This document shows, one piece after another, positions 49,888 through 59,109 of a stretch of 64,000 nucleotides of DNA. The DNA lies in NCBI RefSeq assembly GCF_001513955.1, contig NZ_KQ948146.1, forward strand, positions 346,476 to 410,475, given 5' to 3'. Position 1 is the stretch's first letter; every line of letters starts with the position of its first letter. A model generated the notes under the pieces. The model saw only the letters and a program-made list of their open reading frames with translations. It did no database searches and was not told the origin of the DNA. Source of the DNA: Streptomyces pseudovenezuelae (GTDB lineage: Bacteria > Actinomycetota > Actinomycetes > Streptomycetales > Streptomycetaceae). A program made the translations under genes and the position numbers.

Positions 49888-51996
49888 TTGTCGAACACAC
49901 CGACCGCCATCCGCCGGGGCTGGGGAACGCGCAACTGGCGCGTGGCCAGAAAGCTCCAGGCCATCCTTCTCATCCCGGTGATCGTCGCGCTTGTCCTCGG
50001 CGGCATACGGGTCAAGCGTTCCGTGGACACCTGGCAGAACGCCGACGACGCGGTCCGCGTGGCCGAGCTCGTCCAGGCCGCGAACAAGTACGCCAGCGAC
50101 GCCATCGACGAGCGTGATGTGTCGGTCATTCCCCTGGTCAAGGGCGACCGGACGGCGAGTGTGGTCGCGAAGGCCCGGGCGGTCACGGACGCGGACGCGA
50201 GGAGGTTCGACGAGGCGGTGCAGCGGATGCCGCAGACCGCCGGACTGCAACGCCGGGTCGAACTCGTCCGCATCGGCGAGAAGCAGCTCGCGACCGTGCG
50301 CGCGAACGCCTTCACCTCCCGGCTGACCGGCGTCCAGACCGAGGAGAGCTACCACGCCGTCCAGCACCCGCTGATGGAGATCTCCAACGAACTCGGCTTC
50401 GGCAGCAACAACCAGGCGAGCTTCGGCCGCACCCTCTACGCCGTCTCCCTCACCCAGGCCGCCGAGTCCCTCATCCGGGCGATCGGCACCCACCTCCTGG
50501 TCGAGGACCGCGACAAGCTCGCCCCGGGTGAACTCCAGGCCCAGCTCGGCTCGTTCAGCTCCTACGTCTATCTCGAACAGGTCGCGCTCCAGGAGTACGC
50601 CGGCGCCGGCACCGCCGGTGACATGACCCGGCTGCGCAAGGCGCTGTCCGACGCGGAGAAGCTGGGCCGGGAACAGGCCGCCAAGGCCCGGACACAGGCC
50701 GAGGCGGCGGGGCGGACCTTCGTGGCCCCGCCGAGCCTGGAGAAGATGGCCGCCGAGATCGCCACGGGCAAGTCGGCGGCTCAGCTCGCCGCGCAGGGCA
50801 TCACACCCGAGACGTTCTTCGCCGCCTCCACCCTCAGCTTCGACGCGTACCGCGGTGTCGAGGTGTACCTCACCGACAGCGCGCTGGCGGACGCCCACAG
50901 CATCGCCGACGACGCCCGCAACGACGCCATCCTGAACGCCGCCCTGGTCCTGGCCGCGGTCCTCGCCGCGTTCCTGCTCGCCGCCTGGGTAGCCCGGACG
51001 ATGAGCAGCAGCATGCGCCGGCTCAGCGCCTCGGCCCACGAGATCGCCGAGCAGCGTCTTCCCGCGCTGCTCACCCAGCTCACCCGGGCCATCCCCGGGC
51101 GGGTGGACGCCCGGGTGGCGACGATCCCGATCACCACCACGGACGAGATCGGCGAGGTGGCCCGCGCCTTCGACCACGTGCACCGCGAGGCCGTCCGGCT
51201 CGCCGCCGAACAGGCGCTGCTGCGCGCCAACATCAACACGATCTTCAGCAACCTGGCGCGCCGCAACCAGTCGCTGATCGAGCGTCAACTCGCCCTGATC
51301 ACCAGTCTGGAGGGCAAGGAGGCCGACCCCGACCAGTTGGAGAACCTCTTCAAGCTGGACCATCTCGCCACCCGTGTGCGCCGCAACGGCGAGAACCTCC
51401 TCGTGCTCGGCGGCGAGACCCCCGCCCAGCAGTGGGACCAGCCCCTGCCCCTGGTCGACGTGATCCGCGCCGCCGCCTCGGAGGTCGAGCAGTACGAGCG
51501 GGTCGAGCTGTCGGGGGTCCCGGAGGCCGAGATCCACGGCCGCGCGGTGACCGACCTGGTGCACCTGCTGGCCGAACTCCTGGAGAACGCGACGACGTTC
51601 TCGCCGCCGCAGTCCCGGGTCCACGTCACGGCGGCGCGGCTGCCCGACGGCCGGATCATGGTCGAGATCCACGACCGGGGCATCGGGCTGCCGCCGGAGG
51701 AGCTGGCCGACATCAACCACCACCTGGCCGAGCCGCCCACCGTGGACGTGGCGATCTCCCAGCGCATGGGCCTGTACGTGGTCGGCCGGCTCGCGGACCG
51801 GCACGGCATCCGCGTCCAGCTGCGCCCCTCGGAGGGGGGCCAGGGCACGACGGCTCTGGCGATGCTCCCGGACACGATCACCTACCGAGGCGCGGGTACG
51901 GAGTCCGACGTCGACACCATGGCCCTGGCGGCCTACGCGGACACCGGCTTCCCCGAGGGGGCCGCCCGCGGTTACGAGGCCTGGAACGACCGGTAG
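49888..51996 (+). CDS. CvnA-like sensor histidine kinase with nitrate/nitrite-type sensor domain
   Basis: About 702 residues from a TTG with GTGAGG upstream. Membrane segments are at residues about 24-42 (AILLIPVIVALVLGGI) and 350-372 (AALVLAAVLAAFLLAAWVA). The extracytoplasmic helical domain between them is of the nitrate-sensing type. A HAMP linker, RNQSLIERQLALITSLE and LDHLATRVRRNGENLL (phospho-acceptor region), and a histidine kinase ATPase (ELLENATTFSPP, DRGIGLPPEEL) follow. This is the first component of a conservon, but roadblock, DUF742 and GTPase partners are absent, so it is an orphan. Confidence 0.9.
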   Translation: MSNTPTAIRRGWGTRNWRVARKLQAILLIPVIVALVLGGIRVKRSVDTWQNADDAVRVAELVQAANKYASDAIDERDVSVIPLVKGDRTASVVAKARAVTDADARRFDEAVQRMPQTAGLQRRVELVRIGEKQLATVRANAFTSRLTGVQTEESYHAVQHPLMEISNELGFGSNNQASFGRTLYAVSLTQAAESLIRAIGTHLLVEDRDKLAPGELQAQLGSFSSYVYLEQVALQEYAGAGTAGDMTRLRKALSDAEKLGREQAAKARTQAEAAGRTFVAPPSLEKMAAEIATGKSAAQLAAQGITPETFFAASTLSFDAYRGVEVYLTDSALADAHSIADDARNDAILNAALVLAAVLAAFLLAAWVARTMSSSMRRLSASAHEIAEQRLPALLTQLTRAIPGRVDARVATIPITTTDEIGEVARAFDHVHREAVRLAAEQALLRANINTIFSNLARRNQSLIERQLALITSLEGKEADPDQLENLFKLDHLATRVRRNGENLLVLGGETPAQQWDQPLPLVDVIRAAASEVEQYERVELSGVPEAEIHGRAVTDLVHLLAELLENATTFSPPQSRVHVTAARLPDGRIMVEIHDRGIGLPPEELADINHHLAEPPTVDVAISQRMGLYVVGRLADRHGIRVQLRPSEGGQGTTALAMLPDTITYRGAGTESDVDTMALAAYADTGFPEGAARGYEAWNDR

Positions 51997-52085
51997 GCGG
52001 CCGGCACGGTAAATCGCCTTGGTCCCGGGGCCCGTGTCACGGCAGGATGATCGTTGGGGGTCCGACCCTACGAGGGGAACGGTGG

Positions 52086-53066
52086 ATGAGGCGGAACCGG
52101 CTCGGAACGACCGATGTGCACGTCACGGAGCTGGGCTTCGGTGGCGGTCCGCTCGGCGGACTCTTCGCACCGCTGGACGACGAGACGGCCGCGGGCGCCC
52201 TGGAGGCGGCCTGGGACAGCGGGATCCGCTACTTCGACACCTCCCCGCACTACGGCATCGGCCACTCCGAACGCCGCACCGGCGCCCTGCTCCGGGACCG
52301 GCCGCGCGAGGAGTTCACCCTCTCGACGAAGGTCGGCCGGCTGCTGGTGCCGCAGGACCCGGCGGGCCGTACGGACGAGAGCTTCGCGGTGCCCGCCACC
52401 CACCGCAGGGTGTGGGACTTCACGCGCGACGGTGTGCTGCGCAGTGTGGCGGACTCGCTGGAGCGGATGGGCGTGGACCGCATCGACGTGCTGTTCCTGC
52501 ACGACGCGGAGGAGCGTTTCGAGGACGCGTTGCGCGAGGGCTACCCGGCTCTCGCCGAACTCCGCGCCCAGGGCGTGGTGGGCGCGATCGGCGCGGGGAT
52601 GTACCACCCCGGCAAACTGAGCCGGCTGGTCAGGGAGTCGGACGTCGACGTCGTGATGCTGTCCGGCCGGTACACGCTCCTGGACCACAGTGCCCTGGAC
52701 GAACTCCTGCCCGCCTGCACGGATCGCGGGGTCTCGGTCCTCGCGGCGTCGGTCTTCAACTCCGGTCTGCTCGCCACCGCCCGCCCCACCGAGGGCAGCA
52801 CCTTCGACTACGCCCCCGCCGCGCCGGGGCTCGTACGGCGCGCGCACCGGATCGCCGACGTCTGCGAGGCGCACGGCGTGACCCTCCCGCAGCTGGCGAT
52901 GGCGTTCCCGCTCCGGCACCCGGCGGTCGCGGGCATCGTCGTCGGCATGCGGTCGGCGGAGGAGGTGCGCAGCAACACGGCGGCGTTCGGCGTGGAGATC
53001 CCGGCCCGGCTGTGGGACGACCTGCGCGGCGAGGGACTCCTGGACGAACGGGCGCCCGTGCCGTGA
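52086..53066 (+). CDS. aldo/keto reductase
   Basis: A 326-residue NADPH-dependent TIM-barrel oxidoreductase. The catalytic tetrad is recognisable: Asp and Tyr in IRYFDTSPHYGIGHSE, Lys in LSTKVGRLL, His in IDVLFLHDAEE. The C-terminal cofactor loop includes VVGMRSAEEVRSN. The family includes D-threo-aldose and L-fucose dehydrogenase-like members; the substrate is not determined. ATG 52086 with AGGGGA upstream. It is followed 64 bases on by a MarR gene. Confidence 0.93.
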   Translation: MRRNRLGTTDVHVTELGFGGGPLGGLFAPLDDETAAGALEAAWDSGIRYFDTSPHYGIGHSERRTGALLRDRPREEFTLSTKVGRLLVPQDPAGRTDESFAVPATHRRVWDFTRDGVLRSVADSLERMGVDRIDVLFLHDAEERFEDALREGYPALAELRAQGVVGAIGAGMYHPGKLSRLVRESDVDVVMLSGRYTLLDHSALDELLPACTDRGVSVLAASVFNSGLLATARPTEGSTFDYAPAAPGLVRRAHRIADVCEAHGVTLPQLAMAFPLRHPAVAGIVVGMRSAEEVRSNTAAFGVEIPARLWDDLRGEGLLDERAPVP

Positions 53067-53130
53067 CGTGCACGCGCACCCGGGCGATCGGGCGCGATAG
53101 GTTCCCTCTCCGGAGACATACGGAGGTGCC

Positions 53131-53634
53131 GTGGGCGAGCAGGACGCGCAGAGGGAGATCACGAACGCCAAGGAGGCGGCGGACGACGCGCTGGTCCTGG
53201 CGTTCGGGCGGCTCCAGGGCGCGGCGAACCGGCTGGAGTACATCCTCGGTCGGCGGATCGAGGAGGAGTGCGGGATCAGCCATCTGATGTACGAGGTGCT
53301 GCTGATCCTGGGACGGGCGGGCGAGCCGGGCCTGTCGATGCGGGCGATCGGTCAGGAGCAGGTGCTCAGCACGGGCGGGGCGACGCGGCTGGTCGACCGC
53401 ATGGAGGCGGCGGGTCTCGTGCGCCGCGTCACGGACCCGGACGACCGGCGGGGACGCCTGGTGCGTCTGACCCCTCTGGGCGAGGAGACCGTCGTACGCG
53501 CTTCCCGGCTCCACGTGGAGAACATAAAGCGGTACTTCCTGGATCCCCTCCCGGCCGCCCACCGCGAACGCTTCGCCGAGGACCTGCGCATCCTCAGCCA
53601 CGCGGCCCGGGACTCCCTGCCCCAGCTGCCCTGA
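53131..53634 (+). CDS. MarR family transcriptional regulator
   Basis: A 167-residue winged-helix protein: HLMYEVLLILGRAGE, the recognition part MRAIGQEQVLSTGGATRLVDRMEAAGLV, the wing DPDDRRGRLVRLTPLG. GTG start with CGGAGG. A perfect 18-bp palindrome lies 73 bases after its stop, in front of the DsbA-MBL-SnoaL operon, which it most likely represses. Confidence 0.92.
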   Translation: MGEQDAQREITNAKEAADDALVLAFGRLQGAANRLEYILGRRIEEECGISHLMYEVLLILGRAGEPGLSMRAIGQEQVLSTGGATRLVDRMEAAGLVRRVTDPDDRRGRLVRLTPLGEETVVRASRLHVENIKRYFLDPLPAAHRERFAEDLRILSHAARDSLPQLP

Positions 53635-53707
53635 CCCCCGGCGGCCCGGCCGCGCCGAGCGGTCCGCTGCGACGCAGATCACTCGACCGGGCCTTCCCGC
53701 GTTGAAA

Positions 53708-53725
53708 TATCTGACGCGTCAGATA
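53708..53725. promoter_or_regulatory. MarR operator of the DsbA operon
   Basis: TATCTGACGCGTCAGATA is a perfect 18-bp palindrome, 57 bases before the DsbA-like start, in the promoter position and directly downstream of the MarR gene. Confidence 0.75.
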
Positions 53726-53782
53726 ATGTTGGCGGGGGTGAGTGTCCGCACCAGGCGGACCCCACGTCCCCCGAGGTCCTCG

Positions 53783-54394
53783 ATGAAGCTCGTCTACGTC
53801 TTCGACGCCTACTGCGGCTGGTCCCACGGTTTCTCCGCCCCCTTGCGCGAACTCGTCGCACGTCACCCCGAACTGCCGGTCGAGGTCGTCTCCGGCGGGC
53901 TGTTCACCGGCGCCAGGCGGGTCCCGATCCGGGAGTTCGGCTACGTCCAGGGGGCCAACGCCCAGATCGCCGAGCTGACCGGTGCCCGGTTCGGCGAGGG
54001 CTACGAGCGGCTGATCGCCGACGGTTCCTTCGTCATGGACTCCGAGGCCGCCGCCCGCGGTGTCGCCGCCCTGCGCCGGGCCGCACCGGAGCGGGCCGCG
54101 GAACTGGCCACGGACCTCCAGAAGGCCTTCTACGTCGACGGCCTGAGCCTGTCCGACCCGGCGACCTACCGGAAGCTCGCCGCGGACGCAGGGCTGGACG
54201 CCGAGGCCGTGGTCGCCGCCTTCGAGGCTCCCGAGGCGGCGGCGGAGGCCCGGGCGGACTTCCGCCGCAGCGCCGAACTGGGCGTCACCGGTTTCCCCAC
54301 CCTGCTCGCCGTCGACGGCGAGCGTGTCGTCCGGCTGGCCCAGGGCAGCGCCCGCGCCGACGAGATCGAGCGGCTGCTCGCGAGCCTTTCCTGA
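53783..54394 (+). CDS. DsbA family (FrnE-like) protein with single active-site cysteine
   Basis: A 203-residue thioredoxin-fold protein starting MKLVYVFDAYCGWSHGF. The position of the CxxC pair holds Cys11 followed by GWSH, so the second cysteine is a histidine-class residue. A helical insertion follows, and the cis-proline loop is VTGFPTLLAV. This CxxxH form occurs in protein-disulfide-isomerase-like and glutathione S-transferase kappa-like proteins. First gene of an operon with an MBL-fold and a SnoaL-like gene. GAGG lies six bases before the ATG. A thiol or electrophile detoxification role is inferred. Confidence 0.88.
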   Translation: MKLVYVFDAYCGWSHGFSAPLRELVARHPELPVEVVSGGLFTGARRVPIREFGYVQGANAQIAELTGARFGEGYERLIADGSFVMDSEAAARGVAALRRAAPERAAELATDLQKAFYVDGLSLSDPATYRKLAADAGLDAEAVVAAFEAPEAAAEARADFRRSAELGVTGFPTLLAVDGERVVRLAQGSARADEIERLLASLS

Positions 54395-54443
54395 CCGCAC
54401 CCCGCACCCCCGCCTCCCCACCCACCCCGCAAGGAGCAAGAGC

Positions 54444-55250
54444 ATGAGCACTCTCTCTTTCAAGGTCCTCGACCTCGATTTCCCGGCCGGCAGCAAGAAC
54501 AAGACGGCGACCCTCGTCACTGGTGAGAGCGAGGCGCTGCTGGTGGACGCCGCGTTCACTCGCGCCGACGGCCACCGCCTGGCCGCCGAGATCATCGACT
54601 CCGGCAAGACGCTGACCACCGTCTTCGTCTCCCACGCCGACCCGGACTTCTACTTCGGCGCCGAGGTGATCGCCGACGCCTTCCCGGAGGCGAAGTTCGT
54701 CGCGACCCCGATCGTCATCGAGCACATCGCCCACTCCTACGAGGGCAAGCTCAAGGCCTGGGCCGCGCTCGGCGCCAACCTCCCCACCCGCCTGGTCGAC
54801 CTCGAACCCCTCACCGGCGACCTCAGCCTGGAGGGCCACACCTTCGACCTCAAGGGCGGCCCGGCCGGCCTGCCCGACCGCCACTACCTGTGGCAGGCCG
54901 AGTCCCGCGCGCTGCTCGGCGGCGTCCTGCTCTTCCAGCAGGAGCACGTCTGGGTCGCCGACACCCCCACCCCCGACGACCGCGCCGCCTGGATCGACCT
55001 GCTCGACGAAATGGCCGCCCTGGCACCGGAGTTGGTCGTGCCCGGCCACCGCCTGCCCGGCACCGCCGCCGACGCCTCCGCGATCACCGCCACCCGCGAA
55101 TACCTGATCGCCTTCGAGGAAGAGCTCGGCAAGGCCGCCGACGGCGCCGCGCTCACCGAGGCACTCGTCAAGCGGTACCCGGACAACGGCATGCTGATCG
55201 CCGCCCAGATCGGTGCGAAGGTCGCCAAGGGCGAGATGAAGTGGGGCTGA
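54444..55250 (+). CDS. MBL-fold protein with degenerate metal motif
   Basis: A 268-residue metallo-beta-lactamase fold protein starting MSTLSFKVLDLDFPAGSKN, with AAGGAG upstream. The HxHxDH motif reads HADPDF in VSHADPDFYFGAE: the first His and the Asp remain, while the second and third His are replaced. The later histidine is present in VVPGHRLPG. It may therefore bind one metal or none. Second gene of the DsbA operon, ending two bases before the SnoaL gene. Substrate unknown. Confidence 0.88.
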   Translation: MSTLSFKVLDLDFPAGSKNKTATLVTGESEALLVDAAFTRADGHRLAAEIIDSGKTLTTVFVSHADPDFYFGAEVIADAFPEAKFVATPIVIEHIAHSYEGKLKAWAALGANLPTRLVDLEPLTGDLSLEGHTFDLKGGPAGLPDRHYLWQAESRALLGGVLLFQQEHVWVADTPTPDDRAAWIDLLDEMAALAPELVVPGHRLPGTAADASAITATREYLIAFEEELGKAADGAALTEALVKRYPDNGMLIAAQIGAKVAKGEMKWG

Positions 55251-55252
55251 CC

Positions 55253-55663
55253 ATGAGCCAGTTCGCCTTGTCGACGGCCCCCGCCGACGTCGTCCGCCGC
55301 CAGTACCTCGCCTCCGCCGCCGGGGACCTGGAAGCCCTGCGCGCCACCCTCGCCCCCGACGTGGAGTGGACCGAGATGGCCGGCTTCCCGCTGGCCGGGA
55401 CCTACCGCACTCCCGACGGGGTCACCTCCAACGTCATGGAACAGCTCGGCAAGGACTGGGACGGCTGGACCGCTCACGACGACACCTACGTCGTCGACGG
55501 CGAGAACGTCGTCGTCCTGGCCCGCTACACCGCGGCCAACAAGGCCACCGGCAAACGGATCGACGTCCGCGTCGCGCACCACTTCGTCGTACGCGGCGGA
55601 CTCATCGTCCGCTTCGAACAGTTCGTCGACACCGCGCTCGTCCGCCAGGCCATGACGGCCTGA
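55253..55663 (+). CDS. SnoaL-like/NTF2-fold protein
   Basis: A 136-residue ketosteroid-isomerase fold protein: VVRRQYLASAAGDLEALRATLAPDVEWTEM, then the beta half ARYTAANKATGKRIDVRVAHHFVVRGGLIVRFEQFVDTALV. Such proteins are small isomerases, hydrolases or binding modules. It starts two bases after the MBL gene stop, so it is translationally coupled as third gene of the MarR-controlled operon. Confidence 0.9.
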   Translation: MSQFALSTAPADVVRRQYLASAAGDLEALRATLAPDVEWTEMAGFPLAGTYRTPDGVTSNVMEQLGKDWDGWTAHDDTYVVDGENVVVLARYTAANKATGKRIDVRVAHHFVVRGGLIVRFEQFVDTALVRQAMTA

Positions 55664-55779
55664 GACGCCGCGGCGGCAGCCGGGCACAAGGAGGGCGCAC
55701 GCCTGCCCCTGGAGGACGGTTCGCCCACGGTTCCGGTGATGCCGGGCCGTCGGTCCGTCCTCCTGGCAGGATGGCTCGT

Positions 55780-56136
55780 ATGGAACGTGTGCTGGGAATC
55801 GGCGGATACTTCCTCAGGGCCGCAGACCCCGTGGCCCTGAGCGCGTGGTACCGCGACCACCTGGGCCTGGAGGCCGACGAGAACGGCTTGTGGCGGCAGG
55901 AAGCCGGGCCCACGGTGTTCGCGACGTTCGAGGCCTCGACCGACTACTTCGGGTCCCGCGCCCAGCAGACCATGCTCAACTTCCGGGTCCGCGACCTGGA
56001 GGCGATGCTCGCGCAGTTGCGCGCCGGCGGGGCGGACGTGGCCGAGGAGACGCAGGACATGGAAGGGGTCGGTCGATTCGGCTGGGTCACCGATCCGGAG
56101 GGCCATCGCATCGAGCTGTGGCAGCCCGCCGACTGA
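55780..56136 (+). CDS. VOC family (glyoxalase/bleomycin-resistance fold) protein
   Basis: A 118-residue protein: MERVLGIGGYFLRAADPVALSAWYRDHLGLE starts the first beta-alpha-beta module, and MLNFRVRDLEAMLAQLRAGGADV and GRFGWVTDPEGHRIELWQPAD form the second with the terminal glutamate metal ligand. GGATGG precedes ATG 55780; an in-frame ATG at 55771 is also possible. Substrate unknown. Not clearly in an operon: 116 bases separate it from the SnoaL gene. Confidence 0.9.
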   Translation: MERVLGIGGYFLRAADPVALSAWYRDHLGLEADENGLWRQEAGPTVFATFEASTDYFGSRAQQTMLNFRVRDLEAMLAQLRAGGADVAEETQDMEGVGRFGWVTDPEGHRIELWQPAD

Positions 56137-56193
56137 CCCACCGAAGGAATCCGGCTCTCGGCGGGCCGGACGGATGAACCCCTGGCACGGCTC

Positions 56194-57303
56194 TCAGCCG
56201 GTGTGCCGGATCCGGAAGCGGCCGGGTTCCGCCGGATCCCGGTCGACGATCTGGACCGGCGCCCGGTCCCACTGCCACACCCCGGTGCCGGGCCCGCGGG
56301 AGAACCGGATCTGCCCGCGGGTGCCCTCGACGGTCACGTGCGGCCAGGCGGCGGCGATGCCCGCCCGCTCCGTCCCGTGTGCGCGCAGCACGTCGGCGAG
56401 GACGGCGATCGTGTCGTAGCCCTCGAAGGCCACGAAGGACGGCGTCTCGGCCAGCCGCTCGCGGAGGACGGCCTCGACCCGCGCGCCGAGAGGGCCCAGG
56501 CGCTCGGGCAGATAGCGCAGGAACGGGATCGCGGTGCCGTCGTCGCCCAGCGACCTCGCCCACTCGGCGAACTCGGGCTGACCGGCCGGGGCCCCGACCA
56601 TGATCTCGGCGAGGCGCTGGTCGCGGCGGACGGACCTGACGAGCGGCACGGCCGGCTCGGGAAAGCCGGCCAGGAGCAGCAGGGCCGTCGCGCGCTGTTC
56701 GACGAGCTGTTCGTACACGGCCGCGGGGGTGAGCGCCCGGGCATCGAGTTCGATGACGGTGCCACCGCGTGGAGCGAAGTGGTCCCGCAGAATCCGGGCC
56801 CCCGCCGCCCAGTAGGCGCTCGCTTCGGCCGCCACGGCGACTCGGGTGTGGCCCGCTCCGAGGAGGAAGTCCGCGTAGACCCGCCAGCCGTGGGACTGCG
56901 GCGGGGGGAGCCGCGCCACCCGGTGCGTCGGCTGCTCGGTCAGCGCGTCGAGCACGGCCGACGAGCAGAGGAAGGGCAGGCCGAGGGCGTCGGCCCTGGT
57001 GGCAGCGGCGCGGGCGACCACACTGTGGTACTCGCCCGCCACCGCGGCCACGCCCAGCCGAGCCAGTTCGTCCACGGCGGCCGCGGCCCGCCGCGGATCG
57101 GCCGCGGTGTCCCGGACCAGCAGCTCAAGCGGTCGTCCGCCGATCCCGCCGGCCTCGTTGACCTCACCGACGCCCAGCTCCAGGCCGGCGAGCAGGTGCC
57201 GGCCCGCCTCGACCCAACCGGGTCGTGTCAGCGGAACGAGAACGCCGATCCGAACCGGCCGGGCCGTACGCGGCTGGATGCTCATGCCGGCTATTGCATC
57301 CAT
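56194..57303 (-). CDS. periplasmic-binding-fold protein, Leu/Ile/Val or AmiC type
   Basis: A 369-residue type I binding-protein fold: IGVLVPLTRPGWVEAGRHLLAGLELGVGEVNEAGGIGGRPLELLVRDTAADP is the classic first lobe, and VAVAAEASAYWAAGARILRDHF starts the second. No signal peptide or lipobox is present, so it is probably a cytoplasmic ligand sensor of the AmiC kind rather than a transporter component. No permease genes adjoin. ATG 57303 or ATG 57285 (MSIQPRTARP) may be the start. Confidence 0.85.
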   Translation of the reverse strand: MDAIAGMSIQPRTARPVRIGVLVPLTRPGWVEAGRHLLAGLELGVGEVNEAGGIGGRPLELLVRDTAADPRRAAAAVDELARLGVAAVAGEYHSVVARAAATRADALGLPFLCSSAVLDALTEQPTHRVARLPPPQSHGWRVYADFLLGAGHTRVAVAAEASAYWAAGARILRDHFAPRGGTVIELDARALTPAAVYEQLVEQRATALLLLAGFPEPAVPLVRSVRRDQRLAEIMVGAPAGQPEFAEWARSLGDDGTAIPFLRYLPERLGPLGARVEAVLRERLAETPSFVAFEGYDTIAVLADVLRAHGTERAGIAAAWPHVTVEGTRGQIRFSRGPGTGVWQWDRAPVQIVDRDPAEPGRFRIRHTG

Positions 57304-57340
57304 CGCTGCCGCCCGCGGGCAACCCGTTGAGGCGACGGGC

Positions 57341-57772
57341 TCACTCGTCGTCGGGGAACTCCCCCGCGAACGCGCCGGCCATCCGCAGCCAGGGCTCCGC
57401 CTCCTCGGGACGGCCCAGTCGCTGCAGGGTGCGTCCCAGCATCAGGTGGGCGTAGTGCTCCACCGGATCGCGTTCGACGATCACCCGCAGCTGGTCCTCC
57501 GCACGGCGCAGTTGTGCGGAGTGGTAGTAGGCACGGGCCAGCAGCAGCCGGGGACCGGTCTGCTCCGGGGCCTCCTCGACGACCTCGGCGAGGAGCTTCG
57601 CGGCACCGCTGTAGTCCCGGGCCTCGAACAGCAGCCCGGCCCGCTCCCAGCGCTCGGCGGTGGTCTCCTCGTGCGGCACGCCGACGCCGTTGTCGAAGAG
57701 GTGCAGCGCGCTGGCCCAGCGGTCGGGCGCCACCCCGCCGGTCGCCGGGTACGTGTTGAACTGGTCGGTCAT
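57341..57772 (-). CDS. tetratricopeptide repeat protein, 143 residues
   Basis: Starts MTDQFNTYPATGGVAPDRW with GAGGG upstream. Two to three TPR motifs: TTAERWERAGLLFEARDYSGAAKLLAEVVEEAP, RLLLARAYYHSAQLRRAEDQLRVIVERDP, HLMLGRTLQRLGRPEEAEPWLRMA. A small soluble scaffold or chaperone-like protein, common as a single gene in Streptomyces. On the same strand as the LLM monooxygenase upstream, 65 bases apart, so possibly co-transcribed. Confidence 0.9.
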   Translation of the reverse strand: MTDQFNTYPATGGVAPDRWASALHLFDNGVGVPHEETTAERWERAGLLFEARDYSGAAKLLAEVVEEAPEQTGPRLLLARAYYHSAQLRRAEDQLRVIVERDPVEHYAHLMLGRTLQRLGRPEEAEPWLRMAGAFAGEFPDDE

Positions 57773-57837
57773 GATCCCTCCGTCTCCCGGACGCGTCCTC
57801 ACGCGGGCCGGAGTGCGGTCAGTGGCTGTTCGAACGG

Positions 57838-58947
57838 TCAGACGGCCGGTTCGGCGGTCTCGGCGGGCTCCGCCGCCTCGCGGGCGGCGAGCAGGGAGGC
57901 GTGGGTGGGGGCGTCCGGCACGCCGGCGGGCCGGTTCCTGGCGAACTCCTCGCGCAGCACGGGTACGACCTCCTCGCCCAGCAGGTCGATCTGCTCCAGC
58001 GCGGTCTTCAGCGGGATGCCACCGCCGTCCACGATGAACAGCTGGCGCTGGTAGTCACCCGCGTACGCGCGGAAGGACAGGGTCTTCTCGACGACCTGGT
58101 CCGGTGTGCCGACGGTGAGCGGGGTCTGCCGCATGTACTCCTCCATCGAGATCCCGCCTCCCATCACCGGCGAGTGGTCGAAGACCGGGCGGAACTCCCG
58201 GACGGCGTCCTGGGAGTTGCGGCGCATGTAGACCTGGCCGCCGAGGCCGACGATCGCCTGCTCGGGGGTGCCGTGGCCGTAGTGCGCGTACCGCTCCCGG
58301 TACAGGTCGATCAGCTTCCCGGTGTGCTCCTTGGGCCAGAAGATGTTGTTGTGGAAGAAGCCGTCGCCGTAGTAGGCGGCCTGCTCGGCGATCTCCGGGG
58401 AGCGGATGGAGCCGTGCCAGACGAACGGCGCGACCCCGTCCAGCGGCCGGGGCGTTGAGGTGAAGCCCTGGAGCGGCGTACGGAACTTGCCCTCCCAGTC
58501 GACGACGTCCTCGCGCCACAGCCGGCGCAGCAGGGCGTAGTTCTCGACGGCGAGGCTGATCCCGTCGCGGATGTCCTTGCCGAACCACGGATACACCGGG
58601 CCGGTGTTGCCGCGGCCCATCATGAGGTCGACGCGGCCGTCGGCCAGGTGCTGGAGCATCGCGTAGTCCTCGGCGATCTTCACCGGGTCGTTGGTGGTGA
58701 TCAGCGTGGTGGACGTCGAGAGGATGATGCGCTCGGTGCGGGCGGCGACGTAGCCGAGCAGGGTGGTCGGCGACGAGGGCACGAACGGCCGGTTGTGGTG
58801 CTCACCGGTCGCGAAGACGTCGAGCCCGACCTCCTCGGCCTTCTGCGCGATCGCGGTCATCGCCTTGATCCGCTCGCGCTCGGTCGGGGTACGACCCGTG
58901 TGCGGGTCGGTGGTCACGTCCCCGACGGTGAAGATGCCGAACTGCAT
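57838..58947 (-). CDS. LLM class FMN-dependent monooxygenase (CE1758-like)
   Basis: A 369-residue luciferase-like monooxygenase starting MQFGIFTVGDVTTDPHTGR. Landmarks: LDVFATGEHHNRPFVPSSPTTLLGY, LSTSTTLITTNDPVKIAEDYAMLQHLADGRVDLMMGRGNTGPVYPWFG, FVWHGSIRSPEIAEQAAYYGDGFFHNNIFWP. It uses reduced FMN, usually supplied by a partner reductase, which is not next to it here. The upstream region holds GTTGATACATCAAC, matched by a near-identical site before the MarR gene 1.1 kb away, so that MarR most likely controls it. Confidence 0.92.
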   Translation of the reverse strand: MQFGIFTVGDVTTDPHTGRTPTERERIKAMTAIAQKAEEVGLDVFATGEHHNRPFVPSSPTTLLGYVAARTERIILSTSTTLITTNDPVKIAEDYAMLQHLADGRVDLMMGRGNTGPVYPWFGKDIRDGISLAVENYALLRRLWREDVVDWEGKFRTPLQGFTSTPRPLDGVAPFVWHGSIRSPEIAEQAAYYGDGFFHNNIFWPKEHTGKLIDLYRERYAHYGHGTPEQAIVGLGGQVYMRRNSQDAVREFRPVFDHSPVMGGGISMEEYMRQTPLTVGTPDQVVEKTLSFRAYAGDYQRQLFIVDGGGIPLKTALEQIDLLGEEVVPVLREEFARNRPAGVPDAPTHASLLAAREAAEPAETAEPAV

Positions 58948-58967
58948 CGCCCTCAGCCCCTCTGTCG

Positions 58968-58981
58968 GTTGATACATCAAC
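58968..58981. promoter_or_regulatory. MarR operator before the LLM monooxygenase
   Basis: GTTGATACATCAAC has perfect six-base arms and lies 21 bases upstream of the LLM start. It is identical in 12 of 14 bases to the site before the MarR gene at 60095-60108. Confidence 0.75.
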
Positions 58982-59109
58982 TATGCCGCTCCAACACACC
59001 CCCTCCCCCGGCTATTCCACACCGCCCGAACCACCCGACACCGAGCCGCTCCGCCCGTCCCGGGAGCGCCGCGCTCCCACGCCGAGAACAGTGACTACGC
59101 ACGGCGGCC

